Shown piece after piece: positions 41,793 to 54,505 of a DNA stretch of 64,000 bases. Numbering within the stretch: the stretch's first letter is position 1; every line of letters starts with the position of its first letter. Under the pieces are notes generated by a model. The model saw nothing but the letters and a program-made list of their open reading frames with translations, did no database searches and was not told the DNA's origin. This DNA is from Heliocidaris erythrogramma. Lineage: Eukaryota; Echinodermata; Echinoidea; Camarodonta; Echinometridae. Position numbers and translations under genes: made by a program. The stretch is taken from NCBI GenBank assembly GCA_025617745.1, contig CM046857.1:21213081-21277080 (forward strand), written 5' to 3'.

Positions 41793-44018
41793 TTGAGGTA
41801 ATGAATGTAAGGAAGAGCAAGCATACAAATGTCTTTTATATCAACATTATTTATAAACTTGAGTACTGGAGTCTTTGGATGTCAACCATAGTAACATCAC
41901 TACATTCATGTATCAGTAATGCAAAACCAGAAACTCTTCCCCAAAAATTCCTGAGTCGTTTCGGTTTTGAGCAGCAAAAGAATTGAATCACGACATGATT
42001 GTGGAGTTTCTTGCTGTTAAAATGGCTGTAATTGTAACGGTACAAGTTTCTTTGTGATAAAGCTTACAACTGGTTTGATACTATATACATACTAAGATTG
42101 CAAAAAATATTTACAAATTTCTTACAGAAGTTCTAGTATTTGCATATTTAAGATGATAATATCCATAGAAGTTCCAGTATTTGCATATTAAAAATGATAA
42201 TTTCAATAAGCCAACAATATAAATGTACAAAAGTTTCTTGGTGATGAAGCTTCTACATACCAATTTTACAAGAAATATTTACAGATTTCATACAGAAGTT
42301 CTTGTATTTGCATATTAAAGATGATAATATGCATTAACCAACAATAGAAATCAGCATCGATGGTCACACATTGTTGGAAATTGATTGTAAGAGTACATTT
42401 TGCTTCTTGAATATATACAAGCTATATCTTCCTTTGATCATCATCATCATTTGGTGTAAATGTCATTTCACAAATCAAAACATGAATATCAAGAAACTTA
42501 TTTTTTTCTATATACTCTTAATAAAATCTGATGAAAATATAAGCTTTGAATGATACAACTCACATCTTTGCAGCAAATGAGAAAATAATTATTGAAATTA
42601 GTAGAATGTCTTTTCATGCTAACCCATCAAAATACAGATTGACCTAAGGACCATGGTAAAAAGAATGGTATTGACAGAAAGTTCACCATCGCTTCCAGAG
42701 CAATTATAGTCCCGGAATTGGACATTCATGGTCTGAGGTTACAGGGGAAATTTTAGAACACGTCCCATGGCCAACAAGAGGTGCTCTGAAGGTTATGGAT
42801 GTGATGCCAGTTAGAAAGTAGTTCAGGCAATGATGCTATGCAATTTTTCTAAAGCTTATCTTGAGTTGCGCTAATGGAATTGTATTTTTAGAGAAGCTAG
42901 CTGCAATTTTGAATTGCTTATTCAAAATTTACTAGATGGATTGTTTGGACCAGCAAAATATTTTTTAAAAACTGACAAACATTTGCCAGAAATCACATTC
43001 ATCAAAAATTAATATGCTCGTTATGAGACCATGTCTTGTGCTTCCGTCAGAACCACTGGCTGTATATGCTTACATACCTTTTTTTCATTACTCGGCTCCA
43101 AAGTATATTATATATTTTCTAACATATTTACATGTACTCTGGATATATCATCTACAGTCTTTATCAGCAGGTGGTCTTTATGTATTGTACAGGTTCCTTT
43201 AATACACATTTCAATGGGAAGCATTGTGCAAGGGAAACAAAAATTATGCTAAAGCAGGTTTGACTGTATTTGCGATCTTGAATTTTCAGTCTAATTTGCA
43301 GGTGATTCTGTGAGAATTTATTTTCTGTTATTACCAGATGCCGATATTACCTTCAGATACAGCAACTGTATAATGCTCTTTGTAATCAAATTTACAAAGG
43401 AACATGCAATGAAATCCCAACTGACAATATCTGCCGGTAGTTGAGGGTTTTACTGTTGAAACCTGCTCATTATTGATACATTACTATGGCTGAATAATAA
43501 TTACACAACTGGTTTTGAGATGATTTTAAAATTCAGATCATAATCAATTTATGTAGTGATAAGGTCTTAGGTTTTTTGAAAACATATTTCAGACTTATAT
43601 GAACAGGTCTTGTTCAAAGGCTTCCGAATCAGCTATTCATAAGAAAAGAGACATTTTCTTAACAAAAGCACCGTCTCCTCTGCAGGATAGTATACCAAAA
43701 ATAGAAAATTTATTTTAATTTCTTCATCATGCTGATGCAAATTTGTAAATTGACTAATTCCAGCTTTATATAGAAACATATACATAGAAATAAGACATGA
43801 TGTATATAGGGTGCACATAGTAGCTTCAGTGAAAAGTTTACCAAACAAAATTGGGTTGACCGTGCCAACATTTTATTATCTTATTGCTGAGATATCTTTC
43901 ATCAGATGGTCTTACTGCACTAAAGCACATCAATTTTGAAGTCTTTTTCCACGACTCCTGTTTGAAAAGACTATTGCATGGGAACACCATTGATATACAT
44001 GTAGGAATTTTTTTCTGT
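41793..44018. repeat. Spacer and 3'-flank module of IgA4 unit
   Basis: Shared non-coding flank. 42043-42360 contains three short tandem blocks around 'gttctagtatttgcatat'. The 3' end near 43900-44018 holds the out-of-frame tail cassette of IgA4 (coding TGVVEKDFKIDVL past a stop). AATAAA for the minus strand (43872-43877) could serve IgA4. No other gene is evident. Confidence 0.7.
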
Positions 44019-45026
44019 TTATATTTGTAGCTCTTGCGTTTTCAAGTCCACGATTTCTGATGAAGAAGACCGCTGCATGTGAATACCATTGATATGGGAT
44101 TTTTTTTTCAGATTATTTTTGTAGTACATGTAGGCAATCACTACTTGCTGAATGATTATAATGAGCACCATTATAAAATGAGAGATTATTTGTGCGGTGT
44201 TGGTCTCTTTCATTGGTTTTGAACCTCGAGATACCATGGTTGATATGTTGTAAGACAGAGTGAACTGAGTTTCCTTGTTCCCTCGGCTATCAGTAACAAA
44301 AGGATTTGATGTCATTGTTGATGGAGTAGGACATGGGTTGTTGTTGTTGTCATCACCTAGATTCAATGAAGTATCATTACATTCACATTGAGTTTTGTCT
44401 TCATCTAAAGTGGAAGAACAGCAAAATGTTGGCTGTGATTTCCGGACAAGAATGGTGTCTGTCAACATGTTGTTGGTTTCACTTTGGCCACTTAGTGAAG
44501 GCATTTTTTCACCATCTTGATAGCATTCAATCCTCTCTTCCAGAGTCCCAGCAGGAGCTGTACATTCTACTGCTACCCAGTCGCCACCCTTATCTTCACC
44601 TTCAACACATGATGCTTTACCAGGAGGGTAATTTATTTGCAGCCCAATTCTAGTAGTGTTTTCTACAAGTAGTTGCTTATCCTTGTAAACAAATGAAATA
44701 TATGTCCCTGCATCACTTGACATTAGATTAATTATTGTAAGGTTCAGAGAGCAGTTGCCATTGTTATTATTTTTGTGCACTTTAAATCTGGTTGCCTGAT
44801 CTTGAGGCAGTGAAAGCAATGAACCATCCGTAGAACGATAAAACGGCATGCTGTTTGCATGCTGTAATGTGACTTCTGTACTGTTACATGGATACGGGAA
44901 GCTTAATGTTGCTTCTTGCCCTGCTGTAAACACCAAACATTGACAATTATGTACAATCAAGAGTGTTAGAAAAAAAAGTAAATTCATGCTTCTAAAAATG
45001 CCTTTTACCTGATGAAAGTTAAACAT
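44019..45026 (-). CDS. IgA4: two-Ig-domain type I membrane protein
   Basis: 335 codons, complete. Signal peptide to about residue 30 (MNLLFFLTLLIVHNCQC, with an in-frame upstream MFNFHQV start conserved in all paralogs; the start at Met14 is equally good). A V-like Ig domain covers about 33-130: Cys47 in FPYPC, Cys92 in NCSL, then DAGTYISFVY, lacking the F-strand Cys. Second Ig-like domain about 137-216, with Cys140, 155, 168, 202, 203, 214 and 216. A Thr/Ser/Asn-rich stalk with N-glycosylation sites follows, then a transmembrane helix at about 280-300 (FIMVLIIIIQQVVIAYMYY) and a 33-residue tail with KKK and a serine run. No ITIM or ITAM motif is seen. Likely a surface recognition or adhesion receptor. 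TATA promoter at 45478-45485. Confidence 0.85.
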   Translation of the reverse strand: MFNFHQVKGIFRSMNLLFFLTLLIVHNCQCLVFTAGQEATLSFPYPCNSTEVTLQHANSMPFYRSTDGSLLSLPQDQATRFKVHKNNNNGNCSLNLTIINLMSSDAGTYISFVYKDKQLLVENTTRIGLQINYPPGKASCVEGEDKGGDWVAVECTAPAGTLEERIECYQDGEKMPSLSGQSETNNMLTDTILVRKSQPTFCCSSTLDEDKTQCECNDTSLNLGDDNNNNPCPTPSTMTSNPFVTDSRGNKETQFTLSYNISTMVSRGSKPMKETNTAQIISHFIMVLIIIIQQVVIAYMYYKNNLKKKSHINGIHMQRSSSSEIVDLKTQELQI

Positions 45027-45257
45027 GGTGACTTATGGTTGTATGCAGATTACATTACAAAAAAAATCACACACACCTGAATCATACAGATACTGTCTCC
45101 TAATATATAGCTAGCAATAAATATGGAGACAGTTCACATTTGAAAAGAAATATTTAGTAAAAGTGGGTTCCTATTTTCCTAATGGAAATGATGATTGTCA
45201 AATTTCCAGTTTGAAATATTTCTTGAATGTTAAAAGAATAATAATAATGATAATAAT

Positions 45258-45485
45258 AATGTACCTGTCAATGATATTCTACAACAAGCAATTATATTTT
45301 CATGTATTGTCTTTCTAAAATGCTGCAATTTGTTTGAGATCAGGACTGCTCAAGTTCATAATCATGAATAGACAGAGATTCAGTAGGTACAAACAGTTGC
45401 ATGCAGGGAATATACAAAATGAGAGAACTGCTACAACATTCTTCTGAGCTCAGTGGAATAAGTTGCTATACTCTGTGCTTTTATA
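45258..45485 (-). promoter_or_regulatory. IgA4 core promoter and putative 5' untranslated exon
   Basis: TATAAAAG on the minus strand (45485-45478), then CACTGAGCTCAG about 30 bp later and a GACAG|GTAC donor-like site near 45262, as in A3, A5 and A6. Confidence 0.6.
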
Positions 45486-45589
45486 GTTCTCTGCTTCAAT
45501 ATACCTTATTATTGTCAGAGTCGGTAGGAAGTCCAAGTAGCTGTGTCAAGTTCTAACCAGGATCTTGCATTCCTATACTGCTGTCACAT

Positions 45590-46740
45590 ACATGTAAAAC
45601 CTGATTGTGAAAGAATGGCAAATATCACTGCAGTTAGAATGTCCAGTTTATCCGTTCATATACAGTTTTTAGCTGTTAACTTTCCTTATAATCCTTGTGA
45701 GATTTGATGAGAAGTCCAAGAAGTTGTGTCATCCAGGATTTTGCATATGCTTCTCACCAGTCCAATTTGATTTCAATATGATAAAATGAAACAAATCACA
45801 GGCTGCACATCATCATTTACGCATCATTTGTAGAATAGACCTCTCCATCTGTAATGATCATCACAAGAATACGGTCATGTAGATCAACACACTCCTGCTG
45901 ATTGGCCAGCTCTTCCTTCCATAAAACTGAAAAGGAAATCATTTTGAAATTGGAATATTTAAAATGTATAATGACAGGCTTCTGGGATACAAATCCAAAC
46001 TTTAATTCATTTGAGTAATAACAACATCTCTCAGATGCAAAAGATTTGAAGGAAAACAGCCAGAAATCAAACTGCAGATTATGTACAAATGTCCCATCCC
46101 AATTAAAAGCTCACCTTCCAACCAAATAACCTGTTCACGCTTGTATAATATATACACAGTGGGAAATACAGTGATACCCACTTTGCTAGTACAACATGTT
46201 TTTTTCTGTTCCCTTCACTGGCTTCAGAATGGTATAAAGTGCCTTACCAATGTATTACCTGCTGAAAACTAATAATTTCATGCATGTATGGAAAATGTCA
46301 TTAACTCAAGAATATATTTGCTTACCTTTCTCAAATCTCTGTAGATATTTTGGATATGGTTTGACTTGAAGAATTCCCAACAGAAGTCATATCAAATGTT
46401 CATATGATAAACATGTAGCTTTGAATTTCAAAAAGATTTGTTTGAGCTGTACCTTCCTGCAGGAAGCTTGTTGCACCATTCTTTTCTTCTTTTGAATTTT
46501 TTTCTGCCTAATATAACAATGCCTTTTCTTCAAATGAATCAGACCGTGGGGGTCACGGATAGATGGTTATGTTTGCGGTATATGAATTGAAATGAAATGT
46601 AGTGATCATGTGACAGTGTTTTGTTAACCCACAACATAGATGTTTCCTGTACCAAGGTATCAGATCGACATGATTCAGTAGTCAATTGGTTAAAGTGGTA
46701 AAAATTCTAGTTTATTCTTAATGCTTTGTCTGGCTGGGTA
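45590..46740. repeat. U module, copy 4
   Basis: As in the other units. The minus strand keeps the short frame ending DLHDRILVMIITDGEV... (see the entry at 3158-3520). It shows the intact DIRS target CTCAAATCTCTG near 46332-46343. Confidence 0.75.
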
Positions 46741-46749
46741 CAAATCCAA

Positions 46750-48565
46750 CATTCCTCAATTCAACTTGCGGTAAAGTCATTGATTATACCCCCCCCCCCC
46801 CCCGTTCACTTTCTAAAAATATTAACTGATTCTATCAATTATAAGGAAGCATTTATTTCAAAGGAAATTGTAGCCAAATTGCTTTTATAACCTAAATTTT
46901 TCATTTTCAAAAATTTTCTCCTCCACTCGCAATGTAAGCTTGCAATTATACAATATTGATATTAAGTTCTGACGTTTGAAGAAAATTGTCAAAAAAAGTA
47001 AACAGAACTTACTGTATAATTGGAGCACATGTAAAGCACAACAGAGCAAATCTGATATTATGTTCAAATATACAAATCAATAGTTTATAGGTATGAATTA
47101 TAAAGAGGCAAAAATATTTGCTCGTTCGCTTGCAAATATCTATGATTCATTGTACAGTTGCTAATGACAGACACTGTTGTTGTTCCATTTTCGTGTATTT
47201 TTGTGTACTTGCAAGTTTTACCTCTCCATTGCCCCTTGAGCACATTAGTCATGTGGAGTTGGCACATTACAAATTCTCTATATTATTATTATTATTATAG
47301 AATTCAAATCAAAGCATTATTTGCATAGGCATAAGAACGGGAGCTGGGGGCGCAGCCCCCCAATTTCTGATATACTGATATTCAGGCAACCGCCACCTCA
47401 TATTCAGGCAGGCAGGTGCCTGAATATATGTGAATTATAAAGGGACACATTTTTTTGCTTGTTCTCTTGCAAATATCTATGATTCATTGTACTGTTAGTA
47501 ATGGCACTACAATGAATAAAATTCAATCAAAGCATTATTTGCATGGGCATAAAAGTCCTCTTAAGACTTTTAAAGTTCCGATATTCGGGCAACCGCCACC
47601 TCATATTTGGGAAGCGAAGTGCCTTAATATGTGTTTTCTGTACATTTTTTCACGACCAATTTATGAGCTATCAATTTTTTGAATGTTCATGGTGATATTG
47701 TAGTCAACCTGCCCGGAACGTCGAGACGCCTCATCTCTCCTACTCTTCATCGCCGAGACTTCTCACCGGATCTACTCTCCACCGCCGAGGCTCGTCACCT
47801 CACCTACTCTTCTCTTCCAGCCTACTTTCTCATCTGGTTTACAGTCCTTCTAAGGACTTCACTCTCACGAAAGATAATTTCTTATACCTTGTTTCTCTCT
47901 CGACTATCAATTTCTCTTTTTCTCGCCTTCTCTCATCATTCTCTACCCTCATTTCAATACCCGAACAGTCCTTATCAGGACTAACACATGGTGAACCGTA
48001 AACCTTCTCCACGTTAAGGTATTATCTGTCGATGTAAACTTGGAAGCCTGAGAAACATGTAATCACTTGCAACAAAGTTGATATAATTTGGACAAAAGGT
48101 TTCAGCCCCCTCACTAAAATGTGCCCCTGCAAAAAGATTTCTTGATTACCATTGGTTTGGAAGTTTTGCCTCTCCCTGAAGCCAAGGTCCAGATATGCCA
48201 CTGTGTGTGTGAGGGTGTGTGCGTAACTGTGTGGCTCTGTGATTTTGTGTGTCACCCCACCCCCTGGTCAACATGTCTGGCTATGTCAGTGGATGTTAAT
48301 TTAGCATAGACTAAGGTTCATGTATATTTTACCTTTCTTCCTCAAATTGCAGAAACCATGATGTGATCATTTCATGATTTAAGAATTTTGGCTGTTGTTG
48401 CTATACATGTACCTCAGAATAGGTCTTGTAAATGAGAATTTAGTAGGGGTCATTTGCTAGTAGTATTTAGCATTAACTTTTTTTAAAGATTCTTCATAGA
48501 TTCTTCTTTAAAAAAGTAAATGTGCTAGAATACCATTTACGATATTGCTCGAGGAAATCTATTAT
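46750..48565. repeat. Spacer module B, copy 2
   Basis: Homologous to 33.84-35.28 kb. It carries a local tandem duplication (about 47095-47425 and 47427-47640, sharing 'gcaaatatctatgattcatt') and a 313-bp insertion (listed separately). No gene is seen. Confidence 0.7.
47702..48014 (+). mobile_element. Short non-autonomous insert with Penelope-like 3' end
   Basis: GC-richer than its surroundings and absent at 34.51 kb. It begins GTCAACCTGCCCGGAACGTC. Its second half matches the 3' end of Penelope fragment B: CACGAAAGAT, ACAGTCCTTATCAGGACT and ACACATGGTGAACC. A target duplication is not clear. Probably a truncated or composite element mobilised by Penelope machinery. Confidence 0.6.
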
Positions 48566-48569
48566 TTCT

Positions 48570-49500
48570 TTGAACATTGTCAAGTGGTTCAGAAACTACC
48601 TCACTGACAGAATACAACTGTAGTTCAACTTCACTTCTGATTAACTGTGGAGTACCACAGGGCAGCCTCCTAGATCCCCTTCATTTTTTATCATTTACAT
48701 AAATTTATGTACAAATTAGATAGAAATGAGCTTTTAAAAAAAAATTCTGTGATATGTTTTTCAAGAACAAAACTTTACACAACAATTATCCAATGAGACA
48801 GGGTAATGCTTACCACTTACCATTAACAAGAACACTGCTCGCAAAAACTACATTTGTTTTTTCAGGATCTGTGTACTGGAACTGTTTAGATAACAAAATT
48901 AAGGAAGCCACTAGTCTGAATATTTTTAAACATAAACTTAAGAAATATCTGCTCAGCCGATACTCTCAACAGGTCACAAAATTCTGAAACAATAAACAAC
49001 AAAAAAATATATTTGTGCATTTTAGTTTTTACTCTCAAATTATGAACACATGCCTAACGACCCTGTATTTGCTCCTGACCCCAGTCTCCATGTTCCTGTT
49101 TTATTTTTCTCTATTTTTCTCTATCTTTCTCTTATTGCCACATGATAAATCTGGTTGTAACTTTTACTATTGTTAATATTTTCTTGACTAAATTACTGTA
49201 CTCTTACGCAACTAAGTTGTGGGGGCATGCACTATACAAGCTTTGCTTCCTATTAGCATGCCCCCTCCATTTCAATCTATTTTCGGGTCAATATGTAATT
49301 ATGTACAGGTCTATATTTCTTTCATTACTTTTCATTCATCTTAACAGTTATCCTTATTTGTTATATCAATTTTATTATATTTCACTATGTTATCTGTATA
49401 AAAGATGTGGATCATATACATGTTTTGTTTGTACTGATATGGAAAAATTTAATAAATCAAATAAAAATCAATTTAATAAATCAAATCAAATCAAATCAAT
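48570..49500 (+). mobile_element. LINE 3' fragment, CR1-like, copy 2
   Basis: Duplicate of 35284-36183 with the same internal deletion: GVPQGSLLDPLHF near 48650 and YWNCLDNKIKEATSLNIFK near 48873, tail of AATCA units near 49470-49500. Inactive. Confidence 0.8.
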
Positions 49501-51173
49501 TCTGTTCACTGTAGCCCCCTGAATTAGAAACAGTAATTTTGGAATCAATTCCTGCCCTTATGTCCACCACCCTCTTTGAATTCATTTTTGTGTTTCATGC
49601 AGTTTGATTTTTAGCCCTGTGACAGACTTTCTGCTGTAGTAATAATTAACGCAACTGAAAAAGTAAATCCTGGCAAAAACTTGGCACTTAAAATAAAAGA
49701 ACACTTTATTAAGATAATATAAAGCACTTCATTGTAAATAATTCACTCTTGGATTGATATTTATTCAGCTTTCTTAAAACAGCACATGCAAGATATGATT
49801 TGATTTTTGATTTGATCTTTTATCAGCAAAATTCATATGTGACATTTTACACCCTTAAATTGATGAACAATAATGTATACATATTTTGGAAAAGGAACAA
49901 CAAATAGCAAAGTGCTAATTGAGGTAATGAATTTAAGGAAGAGCAAGCATACAAATGTCTTTGATATCAACATCATTTATAAACTTGAGTACTGGAGTCT
50001 TTGAATGTCAACCATAGTAACATCACTACATACATGTATCAGTAATGCAAAACCAGAAACTCTTCCCCCAAAATTCCTGAGTCGTTTCGGTTTTGAGCAG
50101 CAAAAGAATTGAATCACAACATGATTGTGGAGTTTCTTGCTGTTAAAATGACTGTAATTGTAACGGTACAAAAGTTTCTTTGTGATAAAGCTTAGAACTG
50201 GTTTGATACTATATACATACCAAGATTGCAAAAAATATTTACAAATTTCTTACAAAAGTTCTAGTATTTGCATATTTAAGATGATAATATCCATAGAAGT
50301 TCCAGTATTTGCATATTAAAAATGATAATTTCAATTAACCAAGAATAAAAATGTACAAAAGTTTCTTGGTGATGAAGCTTCTGGTTTGATGGTATATACA
50401 TACCAAGTTTACAAGAAATATTTACAGATTTCATACAGAAGTTCTTGTATTTGCATATTAAAGATGATAATATCCATTAACCAACAATGGAAATCAGCAT
50501 CGATGGTCACACATTGTTGGAAATTGATTGTAAGAGTACATTTTGCTTCTTGAATATATACAAGCTATATCTTCCTTTGATCATCATCATCATATTTGGT
50601 GTAAATATCATTTCACAAATCAAAACATGAATATCAAGAAACTTATTTTTTTCTATATACTCTGAATATAATCTGATGAAAATATAAGCTCTAAATGATA
50701 CAACTCACATCTTTGCAGCAAATGAGAAAATAACTGAAATTAGTAGAATGTCTTTTCATTAGTAAATTGCTAACCCATCAAAATACAGAGTGACCTAAGG
50801 ACCATGGTAAAAAGAATGGTATTGACAGAAAGTTCACTATCGCTTCCAGAGCAATAGTCCTGGAATGGACATTCATGGTCTGAGGTTACAGGGGAAATTT
50901 TACAACACATCCCAACAAGAGGTGCCCTGAAGGTTATGGATGTGATGCCAGTTAGAAAGTAGTTCAGGCAGTGATGCTATTCAATTCTTCTAAAGCTTAT
51001 CTTGAGTTGCGCTAATGGAATTGTATTTTTAGAGAATCTAGCTGCAATTTTGAATTGTTTGTTAATATGAAGGGATTGTTTGGACCAGCAAAATATTTAA
51101 AAAACAACTTACAAACACTTTACCACAAATCACATTCATCTAAAATTGATATGCACATTATGAGACCATGTCT

Positions 51174-51339
51174 GGCCCTGCTGACTAAAACTTTTAGTGA
51201 ATTGTGACATAAATCTTGATCATTCCATACGTCTCTGCATAAGCTATGTCATTGACATTTATGTTTATGTCCTGATGCGGGGATTTATATCCTGAATCAT
51301 GACATAAATCATGACATAAAAGTTTTATGCAACAGGGCC
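51174..51339. mobile_element. Short MITE, GGCCCTGTTGCATAAAA ends, copy 2
   Basis: Same element and same site as 10700-10865, so inherited by unit duplication. The left end is slightly decayed (GGCCCTGCTGACTAAAA). Confidence 0.75.
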
Positions 51340-51459
51340 CATGTCTTGTGCTTATGTTGGAACCACTGGCTGAATATCCTTATATACCTTTTTTCATTAC
51401 TCAGCTCCACAGTGTATTATACATTTTTTAGAACCATATTTGCTTTGCATATATCATCT

Positions 51460-51632
51460 ACAGTGAAACCTGTATATGAACACCACTCAAGGGAGACAAG
51501 AAAAGCAATCTTTATGAGCAGGTGGTCTTTATGTACAGGTTCCGTTAATACATTTCAATGAGACACACTTTTCAAGGGAAACAAATATTATGGTCTTTAT
51601 AGGCAGGTGGTCGCTAAAGCAGGTTTGACTGT
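51460..51632. mobile_element. ACAGTGAAACCTG MITE, A5 unit copy
   Basis: Complete copy with ends as at 10926-11084. Confidence 0.7.
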
Positions 51633-52392
51633 ATTTGTGATCTTGAATTTTCAGTCTTAATTTCACATCATTCTGTGAGAATTTATTTTCTATCATTACA
51701 AGATGGTGACATTACCTTCAGATACAGCAACTGTATAATGCTCTTTGAAAACTTTCTGGTACTAAATCAAATTTACAAACTAAGGAACATCCAATGAAAT
51801 CCTAACTGACAACAATTTCTTCAAGTAGTTGAGGTTTCCATTGTTAAAACCTGCTCATTTATGATACATGACTATGGCAGAATAATGACACAACTGATTT
51901 TTAAATCATTTTGCAATCATTTGTAATCATTTTGAAATCATTTTACAATTCAGTTCATAATCAATTCACATAGTGATAAAGTCTTGGGTTTTTAAAAAAG
52001 TCATTCAGACTTTAATATGAACAGACCTTGTTCTAAGGTTTCAGCTATTCATAAGAAATGAGACATTTTCTTTAAAAAAGCACTGTCTCCTCTGCAAAAT
52101 ATAAAAACTAAAATAGAAAATTCAATTTACCGTAATAGTTCATCATACAGCAAATTTGTAAAATGAATATTCCTTCTTTTTGTAGAAACATATAAATAAG
52201 GGTGTGCATAGAGCTTCAGTGAAAAGTTTACTAAACAAAACTGGGTTGCTCATTTAGTGTCACCATTCTATTATTTTATTGCTGAGAAATCTTTCATGAG
52301 ATACATGTATCGTGGCCTTACTGTACTATCAAAGCATATCAGTTTTGAAGTCCTTTTCCACGAGTCCTGTTTGAGAAGAATACTGCAGGGTA

Positions 52393-53376
52393 TCACCATG
52401 AAGGTTGAAGTTCTTCCATGGTATGACCATTGGTATAGAATTTTTTTAGAATCTGTTTATATTTGTATATCTTGTAGCCAAACACAAATTGCTGAATGAT
52501 TATAATGAGGCCAAAAACAATTATCCAAACTAATATTCGTATGGTGTTGGTCTCTGTCATTGGTTCTGAACTTGGAGATACCATGGTTGATATGTTACAA
52601 GACTGATTGTACCGAGTTTCGTTTGCTGTGATATCAGTAACAAAAGGATTTGATGTACGTGTTGATGGGGTAGGACATGGGTTGTTGCTGTTGTCATCAC
52701 CTAGATTCAAGGCAGTATCATTACATTCACATCTAGTTTTGTTTTCATCTAAAGTGGAAGAACAGCAAAATGCTGGCTGTGATTTCCTGACAAGAATGGT
52801 GTCCATCAACATGTTGTTGGTTTCACTTCGGCCAGTTAGTGAAGGCATTTTTTCACCATCTTGATAGCATTCAATCCTCCCTTTCAGACTCCCAGCAATA
52901 GCTGTACATGTACATTCTACTGCTACCCAGTCGCCACCCTTATCCTCACCTTCAACACATGATGCTTTACCAGGAGGGTAATTTATTTGCAGCCCAATTC
53001 TAGTAGTGTGTTCAACAAGTAGTTGCGTATCCTTGTAAACAAAGGAAAGATATGTCCCTGCATCACTTGGCATTAGATTTATTATTGTAAGGTCCAAAGA
53101 GCAGTTGCCACTGTTATTATTATTCTGCACTTTAAATCTGTTTGCCTTATCTTGAGGCAGTGAAAGCAATGACCCATCTGTAGAACGATAAAACGGCATG
53201 CTGTTTGCATGCTGCAATGTGACTTCTGTACTGTTACATGGATAGGGGAAGTTTAATGTTGCTTCATGCCCTGCTGTAAACACCAAACATTGACAATTAT
53301 GTACAATCAAGAGTGTTAGAAAAAAAAGTAAATTCATGCTTCTAAAAAAGCCTTTTACCTGATGAAAGTGAAACAT
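52393..53376 (-). CDS. IgA5: two-Ig-domain type I membrane protein
   Basis: 327 codons, complete. It is very similar to A6 and A4: signal peptide ending HNCQC, V-like Ig domain with FPYPC, NCSLDL and DAGTYLSFVY (no F-strand Cys), linker INYPPGK, and a second Ig-like domain with an extra CT (VECTCTAIAG) from a 6-bp insertion. FCCSS and CECND follow, then a stalk and a transmembrane helix (about ILVWIIVFGLIIIIQQFVFGY). The tail is only about 20 residues: a small insertion after NGHT shifts the frame to MEELQPSW and stop, while the tail sequence seen in A6 continues out of frame downstream. TATA promoter at 53839-53846. Confidence 0.85.
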   Translation of the reverse strand: MFHFHQVKGFFRSMNLLFFLTLLIVHNCQCLVFTAGHEATLNFPYPCNSTEVTLQHANSMPFYRSTDGSLLSLPQDKANRFKVQNNNNSGNCSLDLTIINLMPSDAGTYLSFVYKDTQLLVEHTTRIGLQINYPPGKASCVEGEDKGGDWVAVECTCTAIAGSLKGRIECYQDGEKMPSLTGRSETNNMLMDTILVRKSQPAFCCSSTLDENKTRCECNDTALNLGDDNSNNPCPTPSTRTSNPFVTDITANETRYNQSCNISTMVSPSSEPMTETNTIRILVWIIVFGLIIIIQQFVFGYKIYKYKQILKKFYTNGHTMEELQPSW

Positions 53377-53622
53377 GGTGACTTATGGTTGTATGCAGAT
53401 TATATTACAAAAAAAATCACACACACCTGAATCATACAGATACTGTAGATCCAAGTCTCCTAATATGTAGCTAGCAATAAATATGGAGACCAGTTCACAT
53501 TTGAAAAGAATTATTTAGTAAAATTGGGTTCCTATTTTCCAAATGGAAATGATGATTGTCAAATTTCCAGTTTGAAATATTTCTTGAATGTTAAAAGAAT
53601 AATAATAATGATAATAATAATG

Positions 53623-53846
53623 TACCTGTCAATGATATTCTACAACAAGCAATTATATTTTCATGTATTGTCTTTCTAAAATGCTGCAATTTGTTTGAGA
53701 TCAGGACTGCTCAAGTTCATAATCATGAATAGACAGAGATTCAATAGGTACAAACAGTTGCATGCAGGGAATATACAAAATGAAAGAACAGCTACAACAT
53801 TCTTTTGTGCTCAGTGGAATAAGTTGCTATACTCTGTGCTTTTATA
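53623..53846 (-). promoter_or_regulatory. IgA5 core promoter and putative 5' untranslated exon
   Basis: TATAAAAG on the minus strand (53846-53839), with the same downstream layout as A3, A4 and A6. Confidence 0.6.
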
Positions 53847-53949
53847 ATTCTCTGCTTCAACATTCCTTACGATTGTCAGAGTTGGTAGAAAGTCCAAGTA
53901 GCTGTGTCAAGTTCTAACCAGGATCTTGCATTCCTATACTGCTGTCACA

Positions 53950-54505
53950 TAAAACCTCATTGTGAAAGAATTGCAAATATCACTGCAGTTAGAATGTCCA
54001 GTTTATCCATTCACATACAGTTTTTAGCTTTTAACTTTCCTTATAATCCTTGTGGGATTTGATGAGAAGTCCAAGAAGTTGTGTCAACCAGGATCTTGCA
54101 TATTCTTCTCACCAGTCCAATTTGATTTCAATATAAAAAGAAACAAATCACAGGCTGCACATCATCATTTACGCATCACTTGTAGAATAGACCTGTCCAT
54201 CTGTAATGATCATCACAAGAATACGGTCATGTAGATCAACACACTCCTGCTGATTGGCCAGCTCTTCCTTCCATAGAAATGAAAAGGAAATCATTTTGAA
54301 ATTGGAATGTTTAAAAAATATGTTGACAGGCTTCTGGTATACAAATCCAAACTTTAATTCATTTGAGTAATTACAACATCTCTCTGATGCAATAGATTTG
54401 AAAGAAAACAGCCAGAAATCAAACTGCAGATTATTAAAAATGTCTCATCCCCAAAGCTCACCTTCCAATTAAATAACCTGTTCACTCTTGTATAAGATAT
54501 ACATA
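53950..54505. repeat. U module, copy 5
   Basis: Upstream module. The short minus-strand frame is open (ending ITDGQVYSTSDA), but the AG before it, present in A1-A4, is changed. Confidence 0.75.

Larger units (their letters stand above)
49501..52392. repeat. Spacer and 3'-flank module of IgA5 unit
   Basis: Non-coding and homologous to 41.2-43.9 kb. It supplies the empty sites for the piggyBac-type MITE (49929-49937) and the 213-bp MITE (49914-49920). It holds the MITE copies at 51174-51339 and 51460-51632. AATAAA for the minus strand is at 52275-52280. Confidence 0.75.

Noticed and set aside
42043..42360. Regularly spaced short repeats, considered as CRISPR-like or satellite array
   Set aside because: Only about three diverged units in a eukaryotic spacer, repeated in the sister unit near 50.2-50.5 kb; a small local duplication.
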